The notes under the pieces: model-generated
Database searches by the model: none
The model's input: only the letters and a program-made list of their open reading frames with translations
Told to the model about the DNA's origin: nothing
Source of the DNA: Streptococcus infantis
Lineage (GTDB): Bacteria > Bacillota > Bacilli > Lactobacillales > Streptococcaceae
Length of the DNA: 64,000 bases
Assembly: GCF_015546995.1 (NCBI RefSeq)
Contig: NZ_JADMUH010000005.1
Coordinates: 34,320-98,319 of the forward strand
Direction: 5' to 3'
Shown here: positions 24,851 to 33,010 of the stretch, piece after piece
How the letters are laid out: each line of letters begins with the position of its first letter
Numbering within the stretch: the first letter of the stretch is position 1
Translations under genes and position numbers: made by a program

Positions 24851-25669
24851 CTAACCTCCCTGAATGGTGATAAATGACTGGACTCGTTTCCAAATCAACT
24901 GAGACAAGCCCACCATCACTATAAGCCAGAAAAACTGAAGCAAAAGAGCTTGAAGAATCTGACTAGCATCGTATTTCCCAAGAATAATCATGACCGGAGT
25001 GTAAATTAAGGATGAAAAAGGCAAGAAGGAGAGAATATCTGAAACCACCTTTGGAAAAAAAGCCAAAGGAATCAAACTGCCAGACATAAAGGATACTAGT
25101 GAAGCCTTAAATACTTGAGAACCCCATAGATTTTTAAATATAAAGGCTGAAAATCCAAAACAGATATTAAAGAAAAAGTTAATCAGATAGGCGAGCGTTA
25201 AGCTAATGAGATATAGAACCGTCGATCCCAGTACTTCTACAATCCCTTGTCCAGACAAGATTTTCACCAAAATGATGACACTTAAAAATGGTAGTCCAAC
25301 GCTGATGAAAATCAACCACTTGGAACCAAGCTCGGTAAAGAGGTAAGAAGCCGCAAAATGCACTGGTCGCAACAAACGCATGATAATGGAACCTTCCTTG
25401 ACCTCATCACCGATCATAAAGGAGCTATCTGACTCAGTTAATAAATTAGTCACAAAACTCATGATGATGTAAAGGGTGATATCCGCCATGCTGAAGCCCT
25501 GAATCAAAGACTCCTGCGAGGAATCAAAGACCGCCTTCCAGAGATAAAATTCCACAAAAGCACCCATGACATCACCAATCCGATAGAGAATAAAGTTGAC
25601 TCGATAGGTGATCAACTCCTGAATCCCTGCATTGATAAAGGGTTTATAACGTCTCCACAATTTGACCAT
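24851..25669 (-). CDS. ABC-2 type permease (COG4587-like)
   Basis: A 272-residue permease, about six membrane segments, second gene of the exporter. I chose the start MVKLWRRYKPF at 25669, which is one base after the ATPase stop and behind GGAGCTCTAAG; the frame runs further upstream inside the ATPase gene. The two dissimilar permeases presumably form a heterodimer with one ATPase pair. Substrates for such systems are unproven in most cases. Confidence 0.85.
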   Translation of the reverse strand: MVKLWRRYKPFINAGIQELITYRVNFILYRIGDVMGAFVEFYLWKAVFDSSQESLIQGFSMADITLYIIMSFVTNLLTESDSSFMIGDEVKEGSIIMRLLRPVHFAASYLFTELGSKWLIFISVGLPFLSVIILVKILSGQGIVEVLGSTVLYLISLTLAYLINFFFNICFGFSAFIFKNLWGSQVFKASLVSFMSGSLIPLAFFPKVVSDILSFLPFSSLIYTPVMIILGKYDASQILQALLLQFFWLIVMVGLSQLIWKRVQSFITIQGG

Positions 25670-25670
25670 C

Positions 25671-26663
25671 TTAGAGCTCCTTTCGATAGAAGCGACGGAT
25701 AATATCCTCAATATCCGTATCTACCATCTTCAAATCACGGACTTCAAAATCAGATAAGGTTTGCTTGATAATATCGGCCGACTGGTAGCGGGTACTATCG
25801 AATTCAATAGTCAGGTTATTTCCTTGTCTATCAATGGTCATATCAGGTAGGCCTTCATAGTGAGAAAGGAGATGACTTTGACCTGGTAGCAGTTCAAAGG
25901 AAAGAGTCTTCATCTTGCCAAAGGTTTCCTTGAGCTGACTCACCGTTCCATCAAAAATCTCTTGCCCCTTATCAATCATAAAAATCCGATCACAGAGTTG
26001 CTCAATATCACTCAAATCATGAGTAGTCAAGAGAATAGTTGTCTCTTCCTCCTGATTGATCTGGGTGATAGCACGTCGAATGTTATCCTTGACCGACACA
26101 TCCAAACCAATAGTCGGTTCATCTAAAAAGAGAACTTTGGGATTGTGAAGCAAGGAAGCCGCAATATCCGCCCGCATCCGTTGACCTAGTGAAAGAGTCC
26201 GCACAGGATCCTTGATAAATTCCTTCAAATCCAAAACTTCATTCAAAAAGTCCATGCGCTTATGGAAAAGCGAGTCTGGCACATCGTAAATCTCTTTCAA
26301 GACCGTGTAGGTCTCTTGTAGAGCCAAATCCCACCATAGCTGGGTGCGCTGTCCGAAAACGACTCCAATATCCTTGACATAATCTTGGCGATTATCCTGG
26401 GGAATCTTGCCGTTAATCCGACAAAAACCAGATGTCGGTTTTAAAATCCCTGTCAGCATTTTGATGGTTGTCGACTTCCCAGCACCATTTGCCCCGATAA
26501 ATCCTAAAATCTGCCCTTTTGGAACTTCAAAAGTTAAATCCTTGACCGCTTCAAAGGTCTGTTTTTCAGGATTAATAAAGGAGCGCAAAGCTCCCTTCAA
26601 ACCAGGTTCCTTTACTGTCTTCACAAAATTTTTCTGAAGATGTTGCACTTCTATCATTGCCAT
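25671..26663 (-). CDS. ABC transporter ATPase (COG4586-like)
   Basis: A 330-residue nucleotide-binding subunit. Walker A GANGAGKST is near residue 57, signature LSLGQRMRADIA near 157 and Walker B KVLFLDEPTIGLD near 176, followed by the switch histidine in LLTTHDLSD. A C-terminal extension of about 90 residues is typical of drug or lipid exporter ATPases. It is the first gene of the exporter operon, with GGGAGAT before ATG 26663. A cre site overlaps the -35 region of its promoter. Confidence 0.9.
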   Translation of the reverse strand: MAMIEVQHLQKNFVKTVKEPGLKGALRSFINPEKQTFEAVKDLTFEVPKGQILGFIGANGAGKSTTIKMLTGILKPTSGFCRINGKIPQDNRQDYVKDIGVVFGQRTQLWWDLALQETYTVLKEIYDVPDSLFHKRMDFLNEVLDLKEFIKDPVRTLSLGQRMRADIAASLLHNPKVLFLDEPTIGLDVSVKDNIRRAITQINQEEETTILLTTHDLSDIEQLCDRIFMIDKGQEIFDGTVSQLKETFGKMKTLSFELLPGQSHLLSHYEGLPDMTIDRQGNNLTIEFDSTRYQSADIIKQTLSDFEVRDLKMVDTDIEDIIRRFYRKEL

Positions 26664-26772
26664 ATCTATCTCCCTACCGTAAGAAACAACATTGTATTTT
26701 TGACTACAAATATTCTAAATCCTTACTTTCTACACCTTCTCAATATTATTACAGAAGGATTTATACCAACCT

Positions 26773-26810
26773 ATTATAATCTAATAAAAAAAGGAATGCA
26801 AGCGTTTGCT
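26773..26810 (-). promoter_or_regulatory. Promoter with overlapping cre site
   Basis: On the minus strand TTGCAT (26801-26796), 17 bases, TATAAT (26778-26773). The plus-strand sequence ATGCAAGCGTTTGCT (26796-26810) fully matches the catabolite-responsive element consensus WTGNAANCGNWNNCW and covers the -35 box, which predicts CcpA repression. The rest of the 26664-26956 gap shows only AT-rich sequence and the terminator at 26934. Confidence 0.8.
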
Positions 26811-26933
26811 TATTGATTATGAAATTAGAGATTTCTCTCTTAAAATAATACTTTTAATCAAAAATTATGTTTATTAGTTTCCTTAAAACACCCAAAAAAA
26901 CTGCCTTCTTTTTCAACATAAGAAAAGATAAAA

Positions 26934-26952
26934 AGGTGATGCTTCATCACCT
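26934..26952 (-). terminator. Terminator of the small acidic gene cluster
   Basis: AGGTGAT (26934-26940) pairs with ATCACCT (26946-26952); the minus strand continues TTTTTATC. Confidence 0.85.
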
Positions 26953-26956
26953 CCCT

Positions 26957-27364
26957 CTACCAATTTAAGTCTTCAATCATGCTTCTTACTTGTGAGTCAA
27001 GAGTCTTATCCTTCTTGAGTTCTCCAACCAAAGCCTGAATCTGCTGGACTAGATTTGGATCATTGTCATTATAGCATCGATGAAGCATCCAGATGTTATG
27101 TACAGTTGGACTTTTTAGAACTGACTCCATCAATAATTCCTCATAGCCTTGATGATAAAATCGCTCCACAAAGTGAACCAACTCACCTGGAGCTCCAAAA
27201 TCTACTTCTGGATGCTTGGAAATAAAGTCTAAGACGGGGTCAACCAAATCAAAGGGTTGAGGGTAAGCCTCCATGGCATCTACAATCTCGTCAGCCAACT
27301 CAAATTCTTGGTCTTCAGTAATTGCATCATGCAAAGCAACTAACATATCATCTTTAGTAAGCAT
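26957..27364 (-). CDS. Small acidic protein, unknown function
   Basis: A 135-residue, strongly acidic, helix-rich soluble protein (many D/E, motif PEVDFGAPGELVHFVERFY near residues 71-90). I do not recognise a domain; its shape recalls immunity proteins of polymorphic toxin systems but no toxin gene lies nearby. AAAAGGAGAA precedes ATG 27364. It is the last of three similar-sized genes in a row. Confidence 0.7.
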   Translation of the reverse strand: MLTKDDMLVALHDAITEDQEFELADEIVDAMEAYPQPFDLVDPVLDFISKHPEVDFGAPGELVHFVERFYHQGYEELLMESVLKSPTVHNIWMLHRCYNDNDPNLVQQIQALVGELKKDKTLDSQVRSMIEDLNW

Positions 27365-27417
27365 CTGATTCTCCTTTTCAACTTTTCCATATCATTATTC
27401 GTTTTTGAACTTCTTCT

Positions 27418-27816
27418 TCACTCATCAAACCTTATTCGTAAGTAGTTTTCCAACTCCTTTTGGGATAAATCACTAGGAAGTTCAAACACATACTCATAAC
27501 CTTCATCACAAAAGGAAACTTTCTCTTCAGGTGGAAACCATTTCCGAAGCCAGATGATATAGGAGGCATAATCTTGTAACCTGTTCGTTGAATCAAAGTA
27601 ATCAATCACAAAAACATTTTTCTTGCTACTCAGTGAACTTTCCAAAGTAAGCTGAGGACTTTGATAATCCCAAGAAAGCGAGTAAGCTTTTTCAGGATTC
27701 GTCCTTTCTATGATCAAAATACCCGGGAATTTTTCTCTCAAAGCAGTACAAAAGGCTTGTAAATCTAGGAATATGGGATCTTTACTCTCAATAAAGACAA
27801 AATCAGCAGTACTCAT
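27418..27816 (-). CDS. Small acidic protein, unknown function
   Basis: A 132-residue soluble protein, mixed alpha/beta by its hydrophobic pattern, with aromatic-rich segments (SYIIWLRKWFPPEEK near residues 90-104). No family recognised. The ribosome site AAGGAGAGAG and the tight spacing to its neighbours (53 and 37 bases) support one transcript. Confidence 0.7.
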   Translation of the reverse strand: MSTADFVFIESKDPIFLDLQAFCTALREKFPGILIIERTNPEKAYSLSWDYQSPQLTLESSLSSKKNVFVIDYFDSTNRLQDYASYIIWLRKWFPPEEKVSFCDEGYEYVFELPSDLSQKELENYLRIRFDE

Positions 27817-27853
27817 CAGTCTCTCTCCTTCTTTTTAAAACTGAAAACAGACC

Positions 27854-28201
27854 TTAACCATCAATGGCAAAATTCTCCAGACTCTCAAATGCCTGCCCCT
27901 GATAGTCAAAAGAAAAGATATGAATATCATCAAAAGTTTGATCGCAGAAAGTAACGGTTTGTCTTTCTGGCTCGATGATGGGTTTACCCAATTTTTCAGT
28001 AGCTTCTTCATCTGTGAAATACCCATAAAATTCTTGTAAATGAGGCAGTATAAAAGCAAGAATACGAGATCTGTTTTTATGGTAATTGGCTGCAAGCAAC
28101 TGAGCTTCCATCTCAAAGTTTCCACTTGGTCTTTCTTCCCAAGCTACAAGAACATCATCTACTTCATGAACGTAGGCTTGCAAGGACTGATCGAATATCA
28201 T
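27854..28201 (-). CDS. Small acidic protein, DUF2004/DUF6985-like
   Basis: A 115-residue acidic protein. The pattern FEMEAQLLAANYHKNRSRILAFI followed by IIEPERQTVTFCDQ is reminiscent of DUF2004/DUF6985-type proteins, which are often found among toxin-immunity or antitoxin-like small genes; I hold this only loosely. GAAGGGAAA precedes ATG 28201. It is the first of the three small genes and lies 66 bases downstream of the phosphatase gene. Confidence 0.65.
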   Translation of the reverse strand: MIFDQSLQAYVHEVDDVLVAWEERPSGNFEMEAQLLAANYHKNRSRILAFILPHLQEFYGYFTDEEATEKLGKPIIEPERQTVTFCDQTFDDIHIFSFDYQGQAFESLENFAIDG

Positions 28202-28267
28202 GGCTATTTCCCTTCTATTCTATTTACAATAACAGAAAATAAAAATCACATAGATTGAGCTAAATGA

Positions 28268-28822
28268 TTACCTAAAAGTATCTGGCATAATTCTTTTCAC
28301 ACTCTCATCTTTGTCCACTAGAAAGCAATCTGGAAAGGTCATCTGTTCCCATTTTTTATAATCAAAACTTGAATCAAAATGATTGATTAAGATTCCTAGC
28401 AAATTTCCATGAGAACTCAGTAAAATGGTTTTACCTGAATACCTTTCTTCCAAGTCCGCAAATAAATCTAAAATTCTATTTAATGCTTCTCGATTGGACT
28501 CGCCTCCAATAAGAGATTTATCTGGATTTTGCCATAAATATTGAATTGTTTTTTCAAACTCAGTATCTTCAATAAATCTTGAGGATAATTTTCTTTCACG
28601 TAAACGATTATCAAGTACTATCTTATCAAATTGAACGGGAGAACTATTAACTGTCTCAAAAGCTCGCTTATAAGGGCTTGAAATAAAGTAATCTATTTTA
28701 CAAGCATTTAAAAACTCCAACTGTTCAAGAGAAGAAAATCCTTTTTCCGACAATGTTCTATTAAAATCATCACTCGAGAATCTTGAATGAGCATGTCTAA
28801 GTACAATATAAGTATTCTTCAT
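28268..28822 (-). CDS. Histidine phosphatase superfamily protein
   Basis: A 184-residue soluble protein of the phosphoglycerate-mutase-like fold. The catalytic motif reads LRHAHS near residue 8 (RHA in place of the usual RHG), with the second histidine in LLSSHGNLLG near residue 138 and the substrate arginine in SPYKRAFET. Substrate unknown; small phosphomonoesters are likely. The start follows GAGAGGTGAC. It lies upstream of the small acidic genes in the same direction. Confidence 0.85.
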   Translation of the reverse strand: MKNTYIVLRHAHSRFSSDDFNRTLSEKGFSSLEQLEFLNACKIDYFISSPYKRAFETVNSSPVQFDKIVLDNRLRERKLSSRFIEDTEFEKTIQYLWQNPDKSLIGGESNREALNRILDLFADLEERYSGKTILLSSHGNLLGILINHFDSSFDYKKWEQMTFPDCFLVDKDESVKRIMPDTFR

Positions 28823-28877
28823 AAAATGTCACCTCTCAATTATTGGCATCAGTTCAAAATAACTTTCTAAATCACAG

Positions 28878-29807
28878 TTACTCTGTTAAAAATTCTTCAA
28901 TTCGAGAAACGAGTTCATTATTTTGATAATGATAGAGGTCGTGAGGCGCATCCATATAGATGACTTGAACATTAGACTGACCACTAGCAAATCTCTCTGC
29001 ATAATGCTGCCATTCTGATTGGCTAAAGCTAGTACCATCACCGTTAGACACCAGTAATAAGGTGGGAATTTTCGGATTAATGCTAGAGGGAACTTTCTTG
29101 GCATTTTCCTTTACCAAACGTGATTCATGAAGCATGGCTTGTGAGATTAACTGCTTATAAGCCAGTAATTTATATTGTTGTCGTTCACTTTCAGTCAAAG
29201 TTAGATTTTTTATGTAAAAGGACTCAGGGAAATAGCGTAATAAGCCAATCTTGCTGCTCCAATAGGCCACAGTAATCAAGGTCTGATTATCCTTTAAATC
29301 CTCATAACTTGCTGGTAATGCCCAATCCAGACCAACCAAGGCTTTCACTTCATCAGGATACTTTTCCTGCCAAGCCAGACTTTCAAGACTAGCCATTGAA
29401 TGAGACAGAATGATAAAAGGACCTGTTACATTTGCTTGTGATAGAGCTTGACGTGTCTCAGACAAAACTTCCATCACATCTCTGGATTGATTGCTATCAT
29501 CACTGTAACCATAGCCAGCCCGCTCCACGATGACTACCTTATATTTTTTTGATAAGGAATCCGAAACATTCTTAAAGTCCAATATTGGAGAGGCAATTCC
29601 AGCACCAGATAGAAACACTATTGTCTCTGGACCATCCCCTTCAACGTAAACATTGATTTTGTGCCCATTAACGAGAACAGTTTTACCCATAGGAGTTAGA
29701 GATGCTTGGTCCTTTTCTAAGCTGATACGATGAAAGATAAATGTCCCTACTAAAAACAAGATAAGGAAACTAAGAAGCCCTAGACACCATTTTTTCAGTT
29801 TTTTCAT
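28878..29807 (-). CDS. Membrane-anchored alpha/beta hydrolase
   Basis: A 309-residue protein. One N-terminal membrane helix (about residues 8-25) anchors an extracellular alpha/beta hydrolase domain. The nucleophile elbow is LSHSMAS near residue 117, the acid lies after LLLVSNGDGT, and the histidine in DAPHDLYHY near 288. Substrate unknown. I start it at ATG 29807, six bases after a TACAAT -10 box; the ATG at 29822 lies upstream of that box. No ribosome site is visible, so the mRNA would be leaderless. Confidence 0.85.
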   Translation of the reverse strand: MKKLKKWCLGLLSFLILFLVGTFIFHRISLEKDQASLTPMGKTVLVNGHKINVYVEGDGPETIVFLSGAGIASPILDFKNVSDSLSKKYKVVIVERAGYGYSDDSNQSRDVMEVLSETRQALSQANVTGPFIILSHSMASLESLAWQEKYPDEVKALVGLDWALPASYEDLKDNQTLITVAYWSSKIGLLRYFPESFYIKNLTLTESERQQYKLLAYKQLISQAMLHESRLVKENAKKVPSSINPKIPTLLLVSNGDGTSFSQSEWQHYAERFASGQSNVQVIYMDAPHDLYHYQNNELVSRIEEFLTE

Positions 29808-29813
29808 AGCATT

Positions 29814-29842
29814 ATTGTACAAAAATTAGACTCTTTTAGCAA
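29814..29842 (-). promoter_or_regulatory. Promoter placed for a leaderless mRNA
   Basis: On the minus strand TTGCTA (29842-29837), 17 bases, TACAAT (29819-29814), six bases before the hydrolase ATG. Confidence 0.65.
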
Positions 29843-29886
29843 CTTAAGTTTAAGAATTTTCCTGTATAATCTGTCTATATCCAGAA

Positions 29887-29917
29887 ACAAAAAACCCACC
29901 CTCACGGGCAGGTTTCT
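29887..29917 (-). terminator. fba terminator
   Basis: AAACCCACCC (29892-29901) pairs with GGGCAGGTTT (29906-29915) with a 2-base internal mismatch; the minus strand continues into TTTTTTG. Confidence 0.8.
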
Positions 29918-29938
29918 GTTTTATAGGGTTAAGCTAGA

Positions 29939-30820
29939 TTAAGCTTTACCTTCTGAACCGAATACGTCGATACGTTCTTCAACTGATGCTTGGATAGCTT
30001 TTACACCGTCAGCCAAGAATTTACGTGGGTCGAAGAGTTTTTTCTTGTCGTATTCTGCTTCGTTTGCTTCGTAGTCACGAGCAAATTTACGAGTTGCGTT
30101 AGCGAATGCGATTTGGCATTCAGTGTTAACGTTAACTTTAGCAACACCAAGTTTGATAGCTGCTTGGATTTGGTCATCAGGAATACCTGATCCACCGTGC
30201 AATACGATTGGGAATCCTGGTACAGCTTCAGTCAATTTTTGCAAGTGGTCAAGGTGAAGACCTTTCCAGTTTGCAGGGTAAGGACCGTGGATGTTACCGA
30301 TACCAGCTGCCAAGAAGTCGATACCAGTTGCAACCATTGCTTTAGCGTCTTCGATTGGAGCCAATTCGCCATCACCGATGATTCCGTCTTCTTCACCACC
30401 AATAGTTCCAACTTCAGCTTCTACTGATACACCATTTGCGTGAGCAAATTCTACAACTTTACGAGCTTTTTCAAGGTTTTCTTCAACTGGAAGGTGTGAA
30501 CCGTCAAACATTACTGAAGTATAACCAACTTGAATACACTCAAGTGCATCTTCGTAGTGACCGTGGTCAAGGTGGATAGCTACTGGTACAGTGATACCCA
30601 TTGATTCTACAAGGTTAGCGATCAAGTTGCGAGCAACTTTGTAACCACCCATGTATTTAGCAGCACCCATTGAAGTTTGGATCAAAACTGGAGCTTTTTT
30701 AGCTTCTGCTGCGCGCAAGATAGCTTGAGTCCACTCAAGGTTGTTTGTGTTAAATCCACCAACTGCATAACCGTTGTCACGAGCTGCTTGGACAAATTTT
30801 TCTGCTGAAACGATTGCCAT
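29939..30820 (-). CDS. fba: Fructose-bisphosphate aldolase, class II
   Basis: A 293-residue glycolytic enzyme that splits fructose 1,6-bisphosphate to DHAP and glyceraldehyde 3-phosphate, using zinc. Ligands are visible in HLDHGHYED (residues ~80-88) and in VLHGGSGIPDD near 208; NVNTECQIAF lies near 230. The start MAIVSAEKF at 30820 follows AGGAGG; 13 further codons upstream are out of context. Codon use is the most biased in the window, as expected for very high expression. It lies downstream of vncS but has its own promoter. Confidence 0.97.
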   Translation of the reverse strand: MAIVSAEKFVQAARDNGYAVGGFNTNNLEWTQAILRAAEAKKAPVLIQTSMGAAKYMGGYKVARNLIANLVESMGITVPVAIHLDHGHYEDALECIQVGYTSVMFDGSHLPVEENLEKARKVVEFAHANGVSVEAEVGTIGGEEDGIIGDGELAPIEDAKAMVATGIDFLAAGIGNIHGPYPANWKGLHLDHLQKLTEAVPGFPIVLHGGSGIPDDQIQAAIKLGVAKVNVNTECQIAFANATRKFARDYEANEAEYDKKKLFDPRKFLADGVKAIQASVEERIDVFGSEGKA

Positions 30821-30845
30821 TTTATCAGGCCTCCTGTATATTTTT

Positions 30846-30876
30846 ATGGGATATCCCATTTACATTGTTCATTTTA
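30846..30876 (-). promoter_or_regulatory. fba promoter -10 and leader palindrome
   Basis: On the minus strand TAAAAT (30876-30871) with TG one base before it is an extended -10. Between it and the ribosome site lies a perfect 14-bp palindrome, ATGGGATATCCCAT (30846-30859), which could be an operator or an mRNA element. Confidence 0.5.
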
Positions 30877-30955
30877 TCACTTTTTGATAAAAAAATCTAG
30901 TTTTTCCCATACTTTAGATTGAATTTCTTCCAATCAGATTGATGTAAACCCTTTC

Positions 30956-32287
30956 TTAATCACTTTCCGGATTGACCTGTGGTAGCTTCATGAAAAATAC
31001 TAAGTGATTCTCATCTCTTTCAAAATAATAGTCAATTTCTTCGTTCTCTAATAAACTCTTGACCACAAATAGTCCCAAACCAGCTCCCTTACTTTGGCGA
31101 CTAGAAGTTGTAAAGGATTGTTCAAACTTATCTTGCTCTTCTGTTGTACAGGTATTTTCAATAAAAAACCAGTCATCTTCTGTCCCAATTTTTAGATAGC
31201 CACCTTGGATAGAATGCTTCACGGCATTACTGATAAGATTTGAAAGAATCAGCTTGAGTACAGAAGGATTTAGATAAGTTTGTTGGTCTGTGAGTTGATT
31301 CACAACTGAGATTTCCCTCTCTTTGGCTAATAAATCATAATCCTTTAAGAGAAAACCTGTCATTTCAAGAAGGTTGATTTTTTCCTTTTTATCTCGCAAT
31401 TCTTGCACTGAAGAAAGGGATAAGATTTGCTGAACGTGGTGACTCAAATCATCTACAATTCCTAGAGAAACTCCTAGATAATGGTCTCTATCTTTATAGC
31501 GCCCAATGTTTGCTTGCATATTTTCCAGAAGAATTTTCAGACTAGCTAGAGGTGTTTTCAGTTCATGGGAAGCTCCTCGCAAAAACTCAACCTTCATCTT
31601 TTCTAACTGGAGGATGGATTCATTTTTCTCATGCAAGTCCGCAATGACGGTCAAGAGATGCTGATAGAGACTATTGATTTGCTCCTTGAGATCCCCAATC
31701 TCATCCTTGGAATCCACGCGCAATCTCACTTCTGCATCCAAGTCCATCATCCTTCGAGTTACTCGCTTGATTTCCAATATCGGAGCTACGATAGTTCTCG
31801 CATAGATATAAGCAATCAGGAGTGAAATCAGAAAGGAAGCTAACAGAGTATAGGGTAGGAATTGCAGACTCATATCTTCTGCTTCTTTCTGCAAATCCAT
31901 AGAAGCAATAAACTGTATGGTCAAGGTCTGATCATCCTTAGATTGGACCTCTCTTTCCTCAATGACCAAGGAGGCCGTCTGTCGATCTCTATCAATTGGA
32001 AGATTGTCCTTGACTTCTAACTTATCCTGAGTCATTTCACCCTTGATGGTTCCCTTTATATCGCTACTTTGAGAATAAAGTTCAAGTACTTCCTGGATAG
32101 TTTGACTGTCTTTTCCTTGGAGGGTTTGAGCAATTTCTGTTGCCTTCTGTCCGATACTCTCCTGACGATGACTGAGATAGGTAGTAGGAAAGAGGAAATA
32201 GATGGCCAAATGCAAACAAATGACTAAGGTACAGAATACCGAGAAGGTATAGATAAAAATCTTTTTAAATAAACTCAGTCTTTTCAT
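30956..32287 (-). CDS. vncS: Sensor histidine kinase VncS
   Basis: A 443-residue membrane kinase. Membrane helices at about 8-36 and 143-165 flank a ~105-residue extracellular sensor; HAMP follows (about 165-218), then HisKA with H241 in ASHELKTPL and an HATPase domain with NLISNAVKHS and GAGLGLFVVKSLL. It pairs with VncR next door (ATGA overlap). In pneumococcus VncRS neighbours vex1-2-3 and was linked to vancomycin tolerance, a claim later disputed. fba lies directly downstream in pneumococcus too. Confidence 0.93.
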   Translation of the reverse strand: MKRLSLFKKIFIYTFSVFCTLVICLHLAIYFLFPTTYLSHRQESIGQKATEIAQTLQGKDSQTIQEVLELYSQSSDIKGTIKGEMTQDKLEVKDNLPIDRDRQTASLVIEEREVQSKDDQTLTIQFIASMDLQKEAEDMSLQFLPYTLLASFLISLLIAYIYARTIVAPILEIKRVTRRMMDLDAEVRLRVDSKDEIGDLKEQINSLYQHLLTVIADLHEKNESILQLEKMKVEFLRGASHELKTPLASLKILLENMQANIGRYKDRDHYLGVSLGIVDDLSHHVQQILSLSSVQELRDKKEKINLLEMTGFLLKDYDLLAKEREISVVNQLTDQQTYLNPSVLKLILSNLISNAVKHSIQGGYLKIGTEDDWFFIENTCTTEEQDKFEQSFTTSSRQSKGAGLGLFVVKSLLENEEIDYYFERDENHLVFFMKLPQVNPESD

Positions 32288-32940
32288 GTTCTCTCCAATT
32301 TATAGCCGACATTCCGCACGGTAAGAATACAGTCTAAGTCTAGTTTTTTCCGTAGTTCCTTGATATAGACATCGATCACTCGGTCAAAAGGAACTTCATC
32401 TGTCAACTTCCATACAGCATCGATGATTTGCGCTCGAGTTAATGCTTTACCTTCATTTTTGACCAGATAATCTAAGATTTCCAGTTCTTTTGCATTCACA
32501 GGAACATCTTTCCCCGCTACACTAGCTCTATAACTGTCAAAATCAACCTTGGTATCCTTATAGGTAAAGGTACGACTTGCATCATAATAACGCTTGAAAA
32601 TAGCATCTACTCGTACCTTTAACAAAGATAGGGAAAAAGGCTTTTCTAGATATCCATCTGCTAGTGAGGCAAAGGCACTCATTTTATACTCTTCGTCCTG
32701 AAAGGCTGTCAACATCAAGACTGGAACTTGGCTGGTCTTACGGATTTCTGACAAAACCTCTAAACCATTGAGTTTAGGCATTTGAATATCTAAGAGAACC
32801 AGAGCTATTTGGTGATTGGAAAATTGTTCTAAGGCCTCAAGGCCATCTGCTGCCTGAATGGTTTCATAGCCACAATCCGTCAAATAGTCACTGATTCCCT
32901 CGCGGATCATGTCTTCATCTTCTACAATTAGAATTTTCAT
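32284..32940 (-). CDS. vncR: Response regulator VncR
   Basis: A 218-residue OmpR/PhoB-type regulator. The receiver domain (1-118) has the acidic pair E7-D8 region, phospho-acceptor D51 in LLDIQMPKLNG, T in LMLTAF and K in LEKPFS. The C-terminal winged helix (about 125-217) ends RNVGYKLE. The stop overlaps the vncS start. It lies 70 bases downstream of vex3 with a hairpin in between. A tandem 11-bp repeat at the vex1 promoter is a plausible target. Confidence 0.93.
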   Translation of the reverse strand: MKILIVEDEDMIREGISDYLTDCGYETIQAADGLEALEQFSNHQIALVLLDIQMPKLNGLEVLSEIRKTSQVPVLMLTAFQDEEYKMSAFASLADGYLEKPFSLSLLKVRVDAIFKRYYDASRTFTYKDTKVDFDSYRASVAGKDVPVNAKELEILDYLVKNEGKALTRAQIIDAVWKLTDEVPFDRVIDVYIKELRKKLDLDCILTVRNVGYKLERT

Positions 32941-32963
32941 ATAAATCCTTTTCTATCAAAAAT

Positions 32964-33003
32964 GCTACCTATATTATATCTCATTTGAGTGAGAATAGGT
33001 AGC
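32964..33003 (-). terminator. Hairpin between vex3 and vncR
   Basis: GCTACCTAT (32964-32972) pairs with ATAGGTAGC (32995-33003), and TCTCA (32979-32983) with TGAGA (32990-32994) inside; a 6-base bulge separates the stems. On the minus strand ATTTTTG follows. This looks like a terminator or partial attenuator setting vncRS expression below that of vex. Confidence 0.7.
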
Positions 33004-33010
33004 AAGTTTT

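Noticed and set aside
25670..25711. Longer start of the COG4587-like permease inside the ATPase gene
   Set aside because: The ATG at 25669 has a ribosome site and ideal spacing to the ATPase stop.
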